This document shows positions 35,241 through 46,742 of a DNA stretch of 64,000 nucleotides, piece by piece. How positions within the stretch are numbered: position 1 is the stretch's first letter; each line of letters opens with the position of its first letter. The notes under the pieces are model-generated. The model worked only from the letters and a program-made list of their open reading frames with translations, was not told the origin of the DNA and did not search any database. Source of the DNA: Marisa cornuarietis (lineage: Eukaryota > Mollusca > Gastropoda > Architaenioglossa > Ampullariidae); assembly GCA_004794655.1 (NCBI GenBank), contig SMMW01000042.1:3954501-4018500 (forward strand), given 5' to 3'. The position numbers and the translations under genes are program-made.

Positions 35241-37150
35241 GTAAGAATGAGCTTGACACGGGTGTTCCGCTACCCGCCACTGGATGAACAATACTATGAT
35301 GAGACGGTGTTACCCACCACACACCAGCCGGCACCAGTGTCATCACAGCATCCTCAACTCCCGCACGAGAGCCATGACAGTACCTCTCTACCCAATATCT
35401 GCCCTTGATAGGAGCATTTGCGTATCTTCTCAGCACAGTCACGGCGGGAAAACATTGACAAAACTGCAGCAAAAGAGGTTAATTCAATAGCTTTTCGACG
35501 GAATATTTTTTCGTGACTTCTTTCGGTTCCGTTGATAACCACTTATTTTGCAGATAATGTCATGCGCAAACCAAAATTCACACGCACAGTCTCAATAATT
35601 TAATAACTGGCTGTTTCAGAACACCTCAAGACGTGTAGCATACAATCTAATCAATAATATTATTGCCTGAAGTCAAAGAACTTGAAATTTCTTTGATCTT
35701 TTTGCCACCGCCCGATATGCACGCAAACTGTGAGGGAGAAATGATGAAAGTAACATGGGGGAAGTATCCAAAATCAGCGTAAGTGTGGAGAAACGACACA
35801 AAAACACGCACAATGGGCATGTGTAGAAATGAAGACAACAGCAAAGAGACACCTGAACCAACGGCGTGACACTAATCAGTGTTGCCAGTTCCCCGAGTCA
35901 CTTCTCAACGCTGCACGTGTTAGAGTGTAAAATCCTTGTTTACTAATTGTTGTTTTCTTTCGGGCATCATTTACTACTTTATAACATCCTGTTTCGACGG
36001 TCACTCACCTCGAGACGTGATATTTTTTTTGTAGCATCTGCACCTGAGATGCTGAAACTGATCACTGATTTGTAATCAGAGGTTCCTATGTCTAGTGTTT
36101 CCTAGCCACGTGTCTGAGCCCAGATGTCGATGCTGCAGACGCTTTGGTTTGTCTTGACAAATCAGCTTGGTGTTAACAATATTGTTGTCGTCCGGTTGTC
36201 TCTCTTTCTCTTGATGGCTGCGTCTTTGCCCAGAACACAGACCACACCCAGACGTTTTTTCCTTCCAATTTTCGGCGAAATTGTTCTTGCGTGAGACACA
36301 GGGCGTCACTCACCACGTCCGCGCTGGTCAAACCGGAAGACGATCCCAAGACGTCTGGGAAAACCGAGACTCAACCACCACGTGACTTCCGTGGACACAG
36401 CCGCTGACCCACCGAGACCAGCTAAAGGGTTGGCAGCCAGAGTAGGCGGCGAAACAAAACAACCAGCTTAGTAGTGGTGGCGAGGAAAATGGGTAAATGA
36501 GACTAGGCACCGACTCGTGAATGCCCAGAGATGCTCCGCAAAGTCTGCTACACGCACAGTCGCAGACTGCAACAATTGTCCCTTGTGTTTAGTCGGCGGC
36601 TAGCCTTAAGATCACTCGGATGCAGTTTGCCTTCTCCTCGTAAAGAGACACGCGAAGAACATGTACATCTTCTATCGATGACCAGCTCCTTGCTACTTTC
36701 CCACAGGCTGAGTTGCCTTCAGCCCCTCGCTGGGTGAGTCCACCAAGTGCTTGCGAGCCCACCCAGTGAACACGCATTAATGCCGCCAGTGCGATGCTGT
36801 GTGTTATCTTAAGATATTATTTGCCTCGCATGCAGGTGGCTCTGTTGGTGCAACTGCCTTTAAAGCTCCACTTTCATCTTCTTGATCGCTTCTGTCAGAT
36901 GTCACCTACACCATGCACCCTGTCCAAAGCATACATTCTCCATCTCGCCTTATACAAATACTTATCGAGTGTAAGTCAGTATCAATTTTATGCAACCCCT
37001 AGAAAATGCAGTGGCGTTCGCTTCTCCTTCCCCTACACCATTACAGAATTTCATGCACAGTGACGAAGGCAAGCTAGGGATCTCACAGCGCCTCACTCAC
37101 TAATTGCTTCACCTGTCGGCTCTCTCGATGTTGGCTTTCATCCCCCAACA
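35241..37150. other. Non-coding stretch, nothing recognised
   Basis: Frames up to about 90 codons overlap on both strands. No domains. Slightly GC-richer around 36100-36760. Confidence 0.45.
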
Positions 37151-37225
37151 GTTCTGGTACCGGTGGAGTTCGTCGGAGTTGTATAGCGGCTGCGATGAGG
37201 AAGTGGCGAACAATCCACTCTATCT
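37151..37225 (+). CDS. Candidate 75-bp exon, unknown gene
   Basis: TTTCATCCCCCAACAG is followed by 75 bp, then GTAAGC. The phase-0 frame is open for 25 codons and contains FWYRWSSSELYSG and NNPLYL. Its phase would allow direct joining to the candidate exon at 35119-35240. A second frame is also open, so coding is not shown. Confidence 0.22.
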
Positions 37226-37639
37226 GGTAAGCGATGCCAAACGGTTATCAAGTCTTTATATCCTGCAAAATTTTGGTGCCTTCAGAAAGATGACACTTTT
37301 ATGCACTATAAATAGACTTACCGACAAGAAAAGCAGCAGCAGTTGGCAAGGACAAATGTTGTCTTAACTGCTGTGGACTCTGTGACAAAAAAGAAGGTGG
37401 GTTGGTCACAGACGCTGAGTTAACCACCATATAAGGTATAAGACAACGCACAAAGGTATTGGTGGGATGGCCTGAGCTCGATGACGTCTGAAGATGAGGA
37501 GTTTGCCACTCAGGTGTTATATCCAACGAGAGAACAGGAGTCGAACAAAGGTTTGTCTGGTCAGACTCACACAAAAGTCGAACTTTTAGTGGCCAGAAGA
37601 CTTGTGGACGAAGACGACGAAGACGATGATGTAGGCAAA
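37226..37639. other. Non-coding stretch
   Basis: Nothing recognised. A GACGAAGACGACGAAGACGATGAT run lies near 37608-37632. Confidence 0.4.
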
Positions 37640-37860
37640 GAGAAGTGAAAGGCGAGCGGGACAAGTGGCGGCGGACACGGACCAGCAGCAGTGAACGGCG
37701 AGGCAGACAGCAACAGCAGCGTCTTGCTGCCGTGCTGCAGCCGGCGTGCGTCTGCGGTGTACAGGACGGCACGACTGGAGCGCGACTGACGCTGGTCGAT
37801 AGGTGGATAGCGTTATCTCCCTTCAGTGGCGAACTCTCGCAGAGAGCGCTTAAGAAGGAT
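37640..37860. promoter_or_regulatory. CpG- and GC-rich patch, possible promoter
   Basis: Local CpG density is high, for example GGCGAGCGGGAC, GGCGGCGGACACGG and GCGCGACTGACGC. Both strands carry open frames, typical of GC-rich DNA. No TATA box or initiator could be assigned and no start codon is favoured. It may be a promoter of an unannotated gene or simply a GC-rich segment. Confidence 0.18.
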
Positions 37861-40112
37861 AGATCAGACTAAACACCGCTAGCTGCTGCTCGCTAGCAAA
37901 ACAAAATGGTGCTTTAACGATGTTACCGTGTTTGTAGATTAACGTAAATGAACTCAGCAATATCAGCAGCATCGACAACCTGAGGCTGTAAAATGAAGAG
38001 AAGAAAATGTTTGCATTAATCTGTCTAATTGATATCTCTCTGTTTTTCTCTCATCCCTTCACACTGGAGACGGGAAGTATAATGATCCATTCCTTCATCC
38101 TAATCTTTTCCTCCACATAAAAAAATGTCACACCTAAGTGAAACCTAGTGAACAGTCACGTTAACACGCCGCTAAAATATTTTTGAAATCGTTTCAGTTG
38201 ATTGGACTGATCATCGCTAGCACGTTAGCACACCAGGTGCATGGACAAAAAAGTTGTTTACTTCTTCTTCTGTATTATGAACACTCAAACCACGATGATG
38301 AGCTCTACTAATCGTAATGAGTGAAGAGCTTCATTGTTCTTGTGGTGGGAAATGACAAGACTCGATACTCTTATCGAAGGCTACAAATGCAGGAAGTGAC
38401 CTACACAAATCACGTCCGTGCTCACCAGAGCTGTCTGAATATGTTATGAAGTATTAGTGCAACTTGAAGAGAGGAAATGGTTGTGACTTTAACAGAAAAC
38501 AACGTCTCAGAAGGAGAAGAGCACTTTCCCACAATCTTAGCGCGCGCGCGCGGAAAACCCATCAGCCCATCATGCACTGCGGCGCTATGGCGGTGAAGCC
38601 AAACCTCGGTGCTCAGTCAGTCCAACACGTACTCGCCGATCTTTCTTGCAGACAGGGTAGGAGGGGGTTGTTGGGGGGAGGGGGAGAGAAGCCGTGAACT
38701 CTCGAGTGATCATCATCAGACTATCGTCTACAGTCATCGCACGAAGCCACTTGTCGATCTTCATCGTCAAACAATCGTCGTCTCCAGAGATGGTAGTACG
38801 AGAAAGTCTGCCTACATCATCGCGATTATTATTATTATTATTATCGTCTACGTCGGTAGATATGACGGCCCCTCTGTTGGTGTATACAGAATGACTGTTT
38901 ACTGCTGAAGTGATCTCTCACCTGGCTAGAGTTCCGAGTTGTGTGGCGAAGCTTGATGACTCCTCTCTAACATTGTATTCTCTTTCTCTGCAGTACAACC
39001 TTTCTCAATCTGTGAAAAAGCTAATCTCATATTACCTGTTACTTCGCCACCCTAACCTCCTGCTTCCTCTCCTCAAATGTCAACGCTAAAACTCTTCACT
39101 ACATGTTATTCATAGATTTTAATCAAAATATTTAATCGTTTACTTTCTTATAAACTTGTTGTAATAATAATAATCTTCAACAGCTTTAACTCCTGATTTT
39201 AAATCTTACCTTTTTAATCATAAACTTAAAATTGTTTATTTGTAACTTTGTTTTATAATTATGTTATTCATAATCATTACAGTCATATTCTGGTGCAGAT
39301 CGTACCTATTTTGCGAGGTATTTGGATGAATAGTTGCAAATAACAGTCGTAACAGCCATACGATTATTACTAACAGAGTGTGTGCGAAATGGTCATACGT
39401 TTGGATTCCACTAAACTTTCTTATCTGTAGATGCTCGAAATGTTAAGATTATTAGATGAGCTCTGTGAGATTTATGTGGCACGCAGCACTGAGTTGGGAT
39501 TGAAGGTCCGAAAAAAGTGGATACTGGGCAAGTTCCAACTGATTCTCCACGGATGAAGTACGGCGGAAAAGCCATCTACCTCCGCTTCCATACACATTGA
39601 GCTAATAACATCTATGAATTTGCTGCAGCATGTGCCCTGCTCTGTGGTCACTACATTGATGTTCAAGATATGTCACTGCACGATGTTTCAGCCCGTCAAA
39701 GTCTCATCAACAATGCAGCTCTGTCCGCGCCTGAACCGTAAACATTGCTGTCAACTCCCTGAGACGGCGGCCATGAATTATAAACAACGTTTGCCGGGCC
39801 CACTATCTGTCCTCTCACTCGTGCTGCGGCGGATGTAAAGACGTCCTTCATAACAAACTTATTTTGAAATCAGAGCAGCTCAGCGAAATTCGAAACATTC
39901 TCATATTGCAACAGCTGCGTGTCACGCGGCGAAAGTAAATCTGACTTCATCTGCTTGCACAATGGCGTTAGTGGGCTAGGCGCCCAGGAACAATATTTGT
40001 CCATAGGGGATGGTAGTAAACATATGATCAATAAAGTCCCATGTCAACTGTGATAGAAAAATTAAGTTTTTGTGGCAAATATTACAAGTTTAAAATCAAA
40101 GGGGAAAGCACG
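37861..40112. other. Non-coding stretch; small GC and ATT repeats
   Basis: A 12-bp CG/GC alternation lies at about 38540-38551 and an ATT run at about 38825-38844. A strong acceptor-like TTCTCTTTCTCTGCAG ends at 38993, but the following open frame (YNLSQSVKKLISYY) lacks a good donor. No gene assigned. Confidence 0.45.
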
Positions 40113-40141
40113 TTTCTTTCTTTCTTTCTTTCTTTCTTTCT
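40113..40141. repeat. CTTT tetranucleotide repeat
   Basis: About seven units of TTTC. Confidence 0.93.
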
Positions 40142-41360
40142 TGCCACTAACCCCTCAATTGTTATGCCACAATAAACTAAAATGAAATATTGATGGCTGC
40201 TAAGTTAGAGTTGCCAAGCTCACCGTGTCAGACTTGGTCAAATGTGTCTCTCGTCACAAGCTTGACACAGCGGGGACAGGTTAGGAAGCTCTTTCTCTGT
40301 TTAGGCAGGGTGTGTGCATATGCGTACGTGTGTGCGTGTCTATATGTTGCAAAGATGGGGCAAAAGAAAATGTGTGATTCCTGTATGCATATCTAGATAT
40401 CTGACCTACAAGAGCTTAGAGGTTCATCGGAGTGTTCTTCTTTCAATGCCTGGAGTAAGCTGAATACATGACATTCGTTTCCCGCCTTTGATCAATAATC
40501 CCCTACCAATCTTGATAAACAAGCCACGACAATGCGCAGAAACAAGTCGACACCACGAGTCATCAATGTGAACGGAAAGGCCTAATTAGCATTCGGTTCC
40601 GGTTCACCTTCTTGCTGTGAACCGTGACTAAGTACGCTTACCATAAGCATTATTAAAGTCTGAGATGTTTTAAACTTCTTTCTGAGTGCTGATGGTCGGT
40701 GGCTTGTACCTAGAGAACGAAAGTCATACTCCCAGTGGCTGAGTAGTAGCTCAATCCAGTCAGACGGAAAAAAGTAGACATTAAATCTCCCGCTTCTGCT
40801 ATACCTGATAGATGATTCAGGTAAAGATAGAGCTACAGGTGTTAGTAGTGTTATGGAACAAATCAGATAAGTCGGCACAAATGACATTAAACAATGGGTG
40901 CAGACAGTGACAGTAGACTAAATGATTAAAGGATAACGACAGTGGGTCACTTCCAGTGATCGGTCATCACGTTGATAAAAATACTTATGCAGAGGCGTGT
41001 GAGGGTTTCAAAGCAAGAAAATACTTTTGCTTTTTACCTGACAACACTCCTGTTAACATTTAAAAGCCAAGAAAGCAGCTTCACACCTTTAGCCTGACCT
41101 CGGGAGAAATGACAGCAGCAATGCAGCATAGAGTGCAAGTACTGCTCTCTTTACAACTCGTCTTTAACTGTGTGAAGTTTTCTTTTCACAAAATCATCGT
41201 CCTCCTCATGTAGATTATTCTGCACGTGAGGCTGTCTTGCAGTGTGACACCAGCTCTTGCTGTCTGATGCCTGTCTGGCTAAACATGAGCATTCTTCGCC
41301 CTTCTCACTTTGTTCTCAGCCTATTTTCCAACACGAAAGCCTATTTTCCGTCATTTTTTC
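40142..41360. other. Non-coding stretch, nothing recognised
   Basis: A 101-codon minus frame (40582-40887) shows no domain. A possible minus donor CTTATG|GTAAGC at about 40637 was noted, without a convincing partner. Confidence 0.4.
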
Positions 41361-41555
41361 TTATATATATATATATATATTGTACCTGCACATAAATCTC
41401 CTCTTTATCCTACACCATACCATACACTTACCCCACAGCTCACCATAAACATCACTCTACACCAAACCATACACCTCAATCTACACCAAACCATACACCT
41501 CACCATGCACCTCACTATACTCCTCACCAAACGTCTCACCATGCACCCAACCGCC
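41361..41555. repeat. TA run and degenerate CACCATACAC repeat
   Basis: A TA run (41361-41380) is followed by a loose array with a 12-24-bp period of CTCACCATGCACC / CACCAAACCATACAC type from about 41405 to 41555. The repetitive VRCMVRCMVWCR minus frame is an artefact. Confidence 0.8.
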
Positions 41556-41664
41556 GATCGTACATGATTTGTCTTCTTGCTTTCTTTGCTTTTCATTTAC
41601 CAGTAGATATTGTCATTTATGCTTTTCTGGTTTTAGACTTTTTCTGCACATGTAACATTTTCTT

Positions 41665-41674
41665 GTCGTCGTCG

Positions 41675-41749
<75 letters not shown>
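41665..41749. repeat. GTC then ATC trinucleotide array
   Basis: Four GTC units lead into about 24 uninterrupted ATC units. In the three frames it reads as poly-Ser, poly-Ile/His or, on the other strand, poly-Asp. No gene is supported around it. Confidence 0.96.
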
Positions 41750-41973
41750 GATATTGTTATTGGCACCACGGACTCATCTGGATAATCAATTCCGCCTTCA
41801 CCCCACCTCTGTATTTGAATCAAACTGTGAGATGAAGCTTTTCCTTCACCCCTCCTGACATCCCTCACTGACAGCTCCATGAGTGATTTGAAATACTTAA
41901 CATTGGGTAATCATAGCTTCTTACAGATATATATATATATATATATGTCTTACAATTTGTTAATTAAACTCAC
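41750..41973. other. Short non-coding stretch with TA run
   Basis: A TA microsatellite lies at 41928-41946. Otherwise nothing recognised. Confidence 0.5.
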
Positions 41974-42065
41974 CTTTATGTAGTAAAACCAATCACCACA
42001 AATTTTCCACATTGTGCTACAGCAGGTTCTTTGCAAAAGTGTCAAGTCTTGACCTGTGCCGTAAC
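41974..42065 (-). CDS. Candidate internal exon, cysteine-rich, unknown gene
   Basis: On the minus strand the acceptor CTCCTTTTCGTTTCCAG is followed by a 92-bp block with a donor ATAAAG|GTGAGT. Both sites are close to consensus. One frame is open (phase 1 in, phase 0 out) and includes GQDLTLLQRTCCSTMWKIC and GDWFYYIK. The Cys and Trp content looks like a folded domain, but no family was recognised. An AC microsatellite lies 45 bp upstream in the presumed intron. This has the best pair of splice sites in the window. Confidence 0.33.
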
Positions 42066-42107
42066 CTGGAAACGAAAAGGAGCGTAAAACTACATTAGCG
42101 TCGACTC

Positions 42108-42109
<2 letters not shown>

Positions 42110-42168
<59 letters not shown>
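42110..42168. repeat. AC microsatellite
   Basis: About 29 uninterrupted AC units. Confidence 0.96.
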
Positions 42169-42171
<3 letters not shown>

Positions 42172-42589
42172 CACGTATTCTTTCAGACAACAAATCACTA
42201 AAATCTGTACATGGGCTCGAACGTTTCTATTAATCGGGTGAACGTAAATATATACTTTACTAAATAAAAAAAGAAAAGTTCAGCACAAATATTCTACACT
42301 GAGTTTACACAAAAACAAATGTATCCAAGCAGTTGATATTAAAGTCCTTCAAGTTCTCTCTTCTTCGGTTGTTGTTAGGGGGGGGGTCGACACGGCAAAC
42401 AGTTCCACTCTTTCGGTCTTGCTCTCTGGCGTTGATCATACGGACAACCTACATCAACCAAATAACTCCGACAGTCTTAACGGCAGACAAATGATCAAGT
42501 CAATAATAATTCCACAGTAGGTAAATCCGCACAGTTCTACGACCTTCTCAGGAGATCACACAGCAGCTGAGAAAATCAGAAAATCGAGG
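42169..42589. other. Non-coding stretch, possible flank of the 19-20-bp repeat
   Basis: Scattered CAGTT motifs (for example AACAGTTCCAC at about 42398 and GCACAGTTCTACG at 42530) may be strongly decayed units of the following array. Otherwise nothing recognised. Confidence 0.4.
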
Positions 42590-42772
42590 AACCACACAGT
42601 TGCTTATTAATGACAACCCACACAGTTAATATTTCTCCACACAGTTACTCTTTCTCCATACAGTTAATATTTCTTCACACAGTTAATATGTATCTACACA
42701 ATTACTATTTATCCACACAGTTACTTATTCTTCACACAGTTAATATTAATCCACACAGTTACTATTAATTCC
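42590..42772. repeat. Minisatellite, 19-20-bp unit
   Basis: About nine units of the form CCACACAGTTAATATTTCT, with AATATT or ACTATT variants, are spaced 18-20 bp apart. The CACACAGTTA core is the most conserved part. Short regularly spaced cores of this kind can be part of a larger interspersed element, but its ends were not found. Confidence 0.9.
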
Positions 42773-44239
42773 AACCTCTGTCCCAAATTCTTCTTTCTCC
42801 CCAGACTCTCACGTCTGCTTCTTCTTCCAATTTCTAAACAACGCCCCCTATCAACATTCAATCCAGGGGTGATAATCTCTACTCATACAAGGGCGACAAC
42901 CTCGTTACTTCGACGTTCAGGGGTGGTAATACATGTTCATAACAACAATAAATCTTCTCTTAAACACGCAAATTCAAATGCAGTATCGCATTTAACATTA
43001 TTGATACTAGTTAATATACTCACATGCTTTGTTAATTAAAAGCCTGACATTTGCCTCGTGTGTCGTACACATTAATATAATTAATATCAATGCTTTGGCC
43101 TTGTTCAACTGCGGTCTGCACTAACCCATAGCAACCCTCTTAATACTCTGCATTACCGTCAGCAGTGAACATGTTCACTAGGTAAAGTACCATTAACAGT
43201 CTACATACCCGATACTAGGACAAGTGCCATGAAAAGTTTCTATAATTTTTCAAGTGTTCCCATTCAGCCCTCGCTTGTTCATACCCACCCTCTTTCGTGG
43301 CTTGCTTTCTCTCCCTTTCCCACCGAACCTCTCACGTATATCGAAACTTCCCTCTCCATTCCTGACTCAAATTGCTTTAATAGCATTAATATATCATACA
43401 GCTTTTTACTTCTGCAACCCCCTGAAAAAAATGATACGGGTATCTTGTATTTCAACAAAATCAAAAAAGTGCTATCACAGAGAGTAAAAGACATGAACGA
43501 CAGAGAGAGAGAGAAAGAAAGAAAAAGCGGTCATTGAAGTGGTCACATTTAGTAAAAATGTCTGGTTGTGGGGGCCATGCACATTGTGTAAAGCCTCTTG
43601 TGGTCAAACAGTAAACAGATACACGAAATTATTTGCTGGCCTCATTGTTCTGGTCGGAGGGCAGTGGGAGTGTCGGAATGGAGAGAGAGGAAGAGGAACA
43701 AAATAAGAAAATCGTCGGTTACACTGAACGATTAACAAATAAACTTTTGTGAACACTTTCTCCCTCACTGGATCCTTTGATTAATGTCTTTAAGCATTAA
43801 GTATTAAGCTTTACAATAGGAAAGTTTGCACTCTTACTACATTTTTTTCACAAAAGAGGAACGGCGCCATAGTGGACAGGCCCACACGTTAGGTCCATAC
43901 AGCTTATTCTAATTAACTGTGGATGTTTTCTAGCGAAAATGTTCATTTGAGGATGTGAATTTATTTGGTCCTTTTAAAACAGTTAAAAGGCCGCGTCTAT
44001 CTTCCTTTGCAATAAATCTAAAGCAATTGTTGCTGAGCGATAATGATGAGCTTTGATCTTTCACATCTGCCTTCTGCTTCCGCTTTAAGTCTGTTGGGAT
44101 GACGCTTTCTTCTCGCTTTCAGGAAAGCAGACAGGATACAGGCCCTTCGTTACACAGACAGGATACAAACGTTTCATTACGCAGAAAAAAACCCTTGAGG
44201 TCACAATGGGCTTAAGGGGTTTTATGATAACATCCATAC
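42773..44239. other. Non-coding stretch, nothing recognised
   Basis: C/T-rich at 42780-42950, then AT-rich. Overlapping frames at 43229-43537 lack domains. GAGAGAGAG runs occur near 43500 and 43682. Confidence 0.45.
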
Positions 44240-44303
44240 AAACGCACACACGCGCGCACGCACACATACACAGACTTTCTCTCTCTCTCTCACACACACA
44301 CAC
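44240..44303. repeat. AC/GC and CT microsatellite cluster
   Basis: CACACACGCGCGCACGCACAC is followed by CTCTCTCTCT and CACACACACAC. Confidence 0.9.
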
Positions 44304-44499
44304 CGTGAAAAAGTTTAGGCCATGGATGCTTTCTATAAGAGCTTCGTGAACGCAATACTGGGAAACTTGTCAGACAACAGTTTGTGTTGTCAATGGTGTG
44401 CCCTGTCACCTTTATTGTTAAACCTCCTCTAGGAGAACAGCATGAAAAAAAATTCTTCATCGAACCACACAAGTTTCTATTACTAAGAAGCCCAAATGC
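44304..44499. other. Short unique stretch
   Basis: Nothing recognised. Confidence 0.4.
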
Positions 44500-45235
44500 A
44501 ACCTCCCTTTTGAGATGACATTTGATCTGATTGCAGACACTAGTAGAAAACTGCTACACTCTGTCAACAGACAGACATTGCCAGTACATACAGAAAGGAC
44601 AACAGCACTGATAAGAATAAAGTTATGATGAACACCAGCGGCGACAGAAAGGAAGAGATCTTCATGAAGGGAGTATAGCTCTATGAGGGTGCCACCCTTT
44701 CCAAAGCTGGCAGACACAACACAAATCCACATCAGGCCGGCGACAGTAGAATAGTCAGGCTGAACAAGTTTTGGCGCAGCAGCAGCATCAGGTCCCGAGT
44801 ACCTTATGTACATGTCCTTGATGGTGTTCACCCTGCTCTTCTGATGTGGGCAGTGAGCTTTGCTTGTTAATACGGGAAAACAAAATATAATTATTTGTGC
44901 CTAAAGGTATTGCTTTAAGTCCCTACATAAAACGTTAAGGTCAGCGAATTTTTATGAAGTACAGTCGCCACCCTCATGAGCCACAAGTAACCTCATTTGG
45001 CAACAGTCACCCGGCGCAAGCTGGACTGGCTTGGCTACGCAACCGAGCAGGGCAATCTATCCAAAACTGTCCTTCAGAGTGGTTGCTGTCGTAGCGGACT
45101 GAGAAAACCCTGACTAGAGAACATAACAAATTGACTGCTCTTTCCATGCAGGACATGCTAACCACTGCAAACGACAAGTCCTGTTAGCTTCTGCGTCTAT
45201 CAAAGTCCCCATAAAGCCCATAACCGGCTAACAGC
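44500..45235 (+). mobile_element. Degenerate LINE: RT C-terminal part and 3' tail
   Basis: With frame changes, plus-strand translations follow the C-terminal part of a LINE ORF2. These include DLIAD (44524, region after the catalytic box), an EKSK-like stretch near 44590, YEGATLSKAG at 44682 (YLGATLSKDG in the family), VRLNKFWRSSSI near 44745, then after a deletion RRKLDWLGYAT near 45017, LSKTVLQS near 45060, and ALSMQDMLTTANDK near 45139, ending in an ASASIKVP-like tail. A GATGATGAGGAGG-type purine tail follows at about 45270-45312, as is usual for such 3' ends. Several stops and shifts show that it is dead. Confidence 0.82.
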
Positions 45236-45312
45236 ATAAGATTTCTAGTCGTCAGCTGGTACCAGAAACACGATGATGAGGAGGAGAGGGAGAAGGAAGA
45301 GGAGGAGACTGA

Positions 45313-46246
45313 AATAAATGACGTGGTACATGATTGGCGTGAATATGTGCAAATTCTCGCAAGTGCGAAAGTAAGCAGTGAGCACAACGACAATGGCATT
45401 TTTGCTAGTTATCGACTTTATTATCTTTCGCGTCTGTCACTGTAGCGAGTGAAGCGCCACCTTCTGGAGAACTGTGATCCGCTCTTGCCAGGTCTAGACC
45501 GCGCAACAGGCCAAATGCCAGCGGCGAGCGCCTTTGCCATTAGACAGCCAAGGAAGGCAAAGCGCGGCAAATCCGCAAACATACGGGACCTTATCTCCCC
45601 TTCTCTTGCCGGTCACTTAGAAGGCGACGGCGCCATTTTTAATCCCTACCAATGGCGGATGATATCACGAGATCTCGCAAAGAACGTGATTTACGCCTGA
45701 TCGCCGCAGAGCAGGCCGGGATATCACGGTGCTGCCTGAGTGGGATAAAGGTCCCTGCATTCTTATGCAGCTATAACTCTTTCCAGTAATGCTTTTTTCA
45801 TGTTCTATCTTATTTGCTTCGGCAGGACCAGAAACATCCTAGCAAGGACACTCAGGCTTCCCATTACTTCTTCTTCTCTCCTCGATTTCAGGCTGCTAAC
45901 AGAAATGTGAAGCCCATGTTAGGATTAAGCCGGTATTTCTCCAAGTGCCCACTCGTTCAAAGACACAGCCTTGTCAAAGTTGATCTTCTTGTATGGCCCG
46001 TCAATCTAAAGAAGAAAAAAAAACCTGACGCTTCTGCTTTCTTAGAGGATGAACAGAGTGTTTTCTGGGATTGCTGTCCCAGTCTTTTACACTCCCTCCA
46101 TTTTTTTCACAAATAAAGAAAGTGAAAGAGTAGACTTTTCTTCCAAGTAATGAAACCTCTTGCTGATGATGACGACGCTGTGACAATGGAGGTAATGAAA
46201 GTAAGCTGCTCTCGCTGTCTCACCTCCACCATGCAAAATAGAGTAG
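45313..46246. other. Non-coding stretch; CpG-rich part
   Basis: 45450-45720 is relatively CpG-rich (GGCGACGGCGCC near 45623) with an open plus frame of 83 codons and no known domain. A 100-codon plus frame at 45814-46116 has none either. Confidence 0.4.
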
Positions 46247-46250
46247 TCAG

Positions 46251-46263
46251 GGGTCAGGGGTCA
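46251..46263 (+). promoter_or_regulatory. DR1-type nuclear-receptor-like half-site pair
   Basis: GGGTCA-G-GGGTCA is a perfect direct repeat with 1-bp spacing, the class bound by RXR, HNF4 or COUP-TF. It may equally be a short GGGGTCA slippage repeat. No promoter is known nearby. Confidence 0.2.
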
Positions 46264-46626
46264 GGGTTAACGAACTGTAGCTACTTCAGCGTGAAGAAGG
46301 GAAGTCGTGTTTCACATTCTCATTCCCAAATCAACTGCCACGTCAAGCGTCACATGACATTTTCTCATTACATTGCCGCTGGTGCGTGCGTAGACGGCGC
46401 ACTTTCTTCATGGTGTCCTCAGCCAGTGGAAGAGTTAGCATCAATAAGGTATTAGAGAAAATATATATCTCACGAAAAATTTAATAAAATAAGATGACAA
46501 TTTTTCTTTTCTTTTTGTTTTTTAGCCTCATAAGCCCATATACGTATCAGAGTTGTATTTCCTTAGGTTTCAAGTTTTATTCTATAGAAGACATCCTATA
46601 ACAAAGCCGAAGGACTCGAAAATCAA
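46264..46626. other. Non-coding stretch
   Basis: Nothing recognised. Confidence 0.4.
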
Positions 46627-46644
46627 CTATATATATATATGAAG

Positions 46645-46715
<71 letters not shown>

Positions 46716-46742
46716 ATATATATATATATACACACACACATG
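46627..46742. repeat. TA-AC-TA-AC compound microsatellite
   Basis: A TA run, about 31 AC units (46648-46711), a second TA run and a short ACAC run follow one another. Confidence 0.95.

Noticed and set aside
37299..37772. 157-codon minus-strand open frame
   Set aside because: It crosses a GC-rich patch where stops are rare and is Cys/Arg/Leu-rich by composition. The opposite strand is open too.
38994..39092. Exon after the TCTTTCTCTGCAG acceptor
   Set aside because: No good donor, a stop after about 31 codons, and only low-complexity Leu-rich sequence.
40590..40700. Minus-strand block reading RKKFKTSQTLIMLM as a GPCR TM6 start
   Set aside because: Too short, with no other transmembrane segments nearby and a weak acceptor.
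41617..41880. Poly-Asp / poly-Ser open frames
   Set aside because: Produced by the ATC array. No protein-like sequence outside it.
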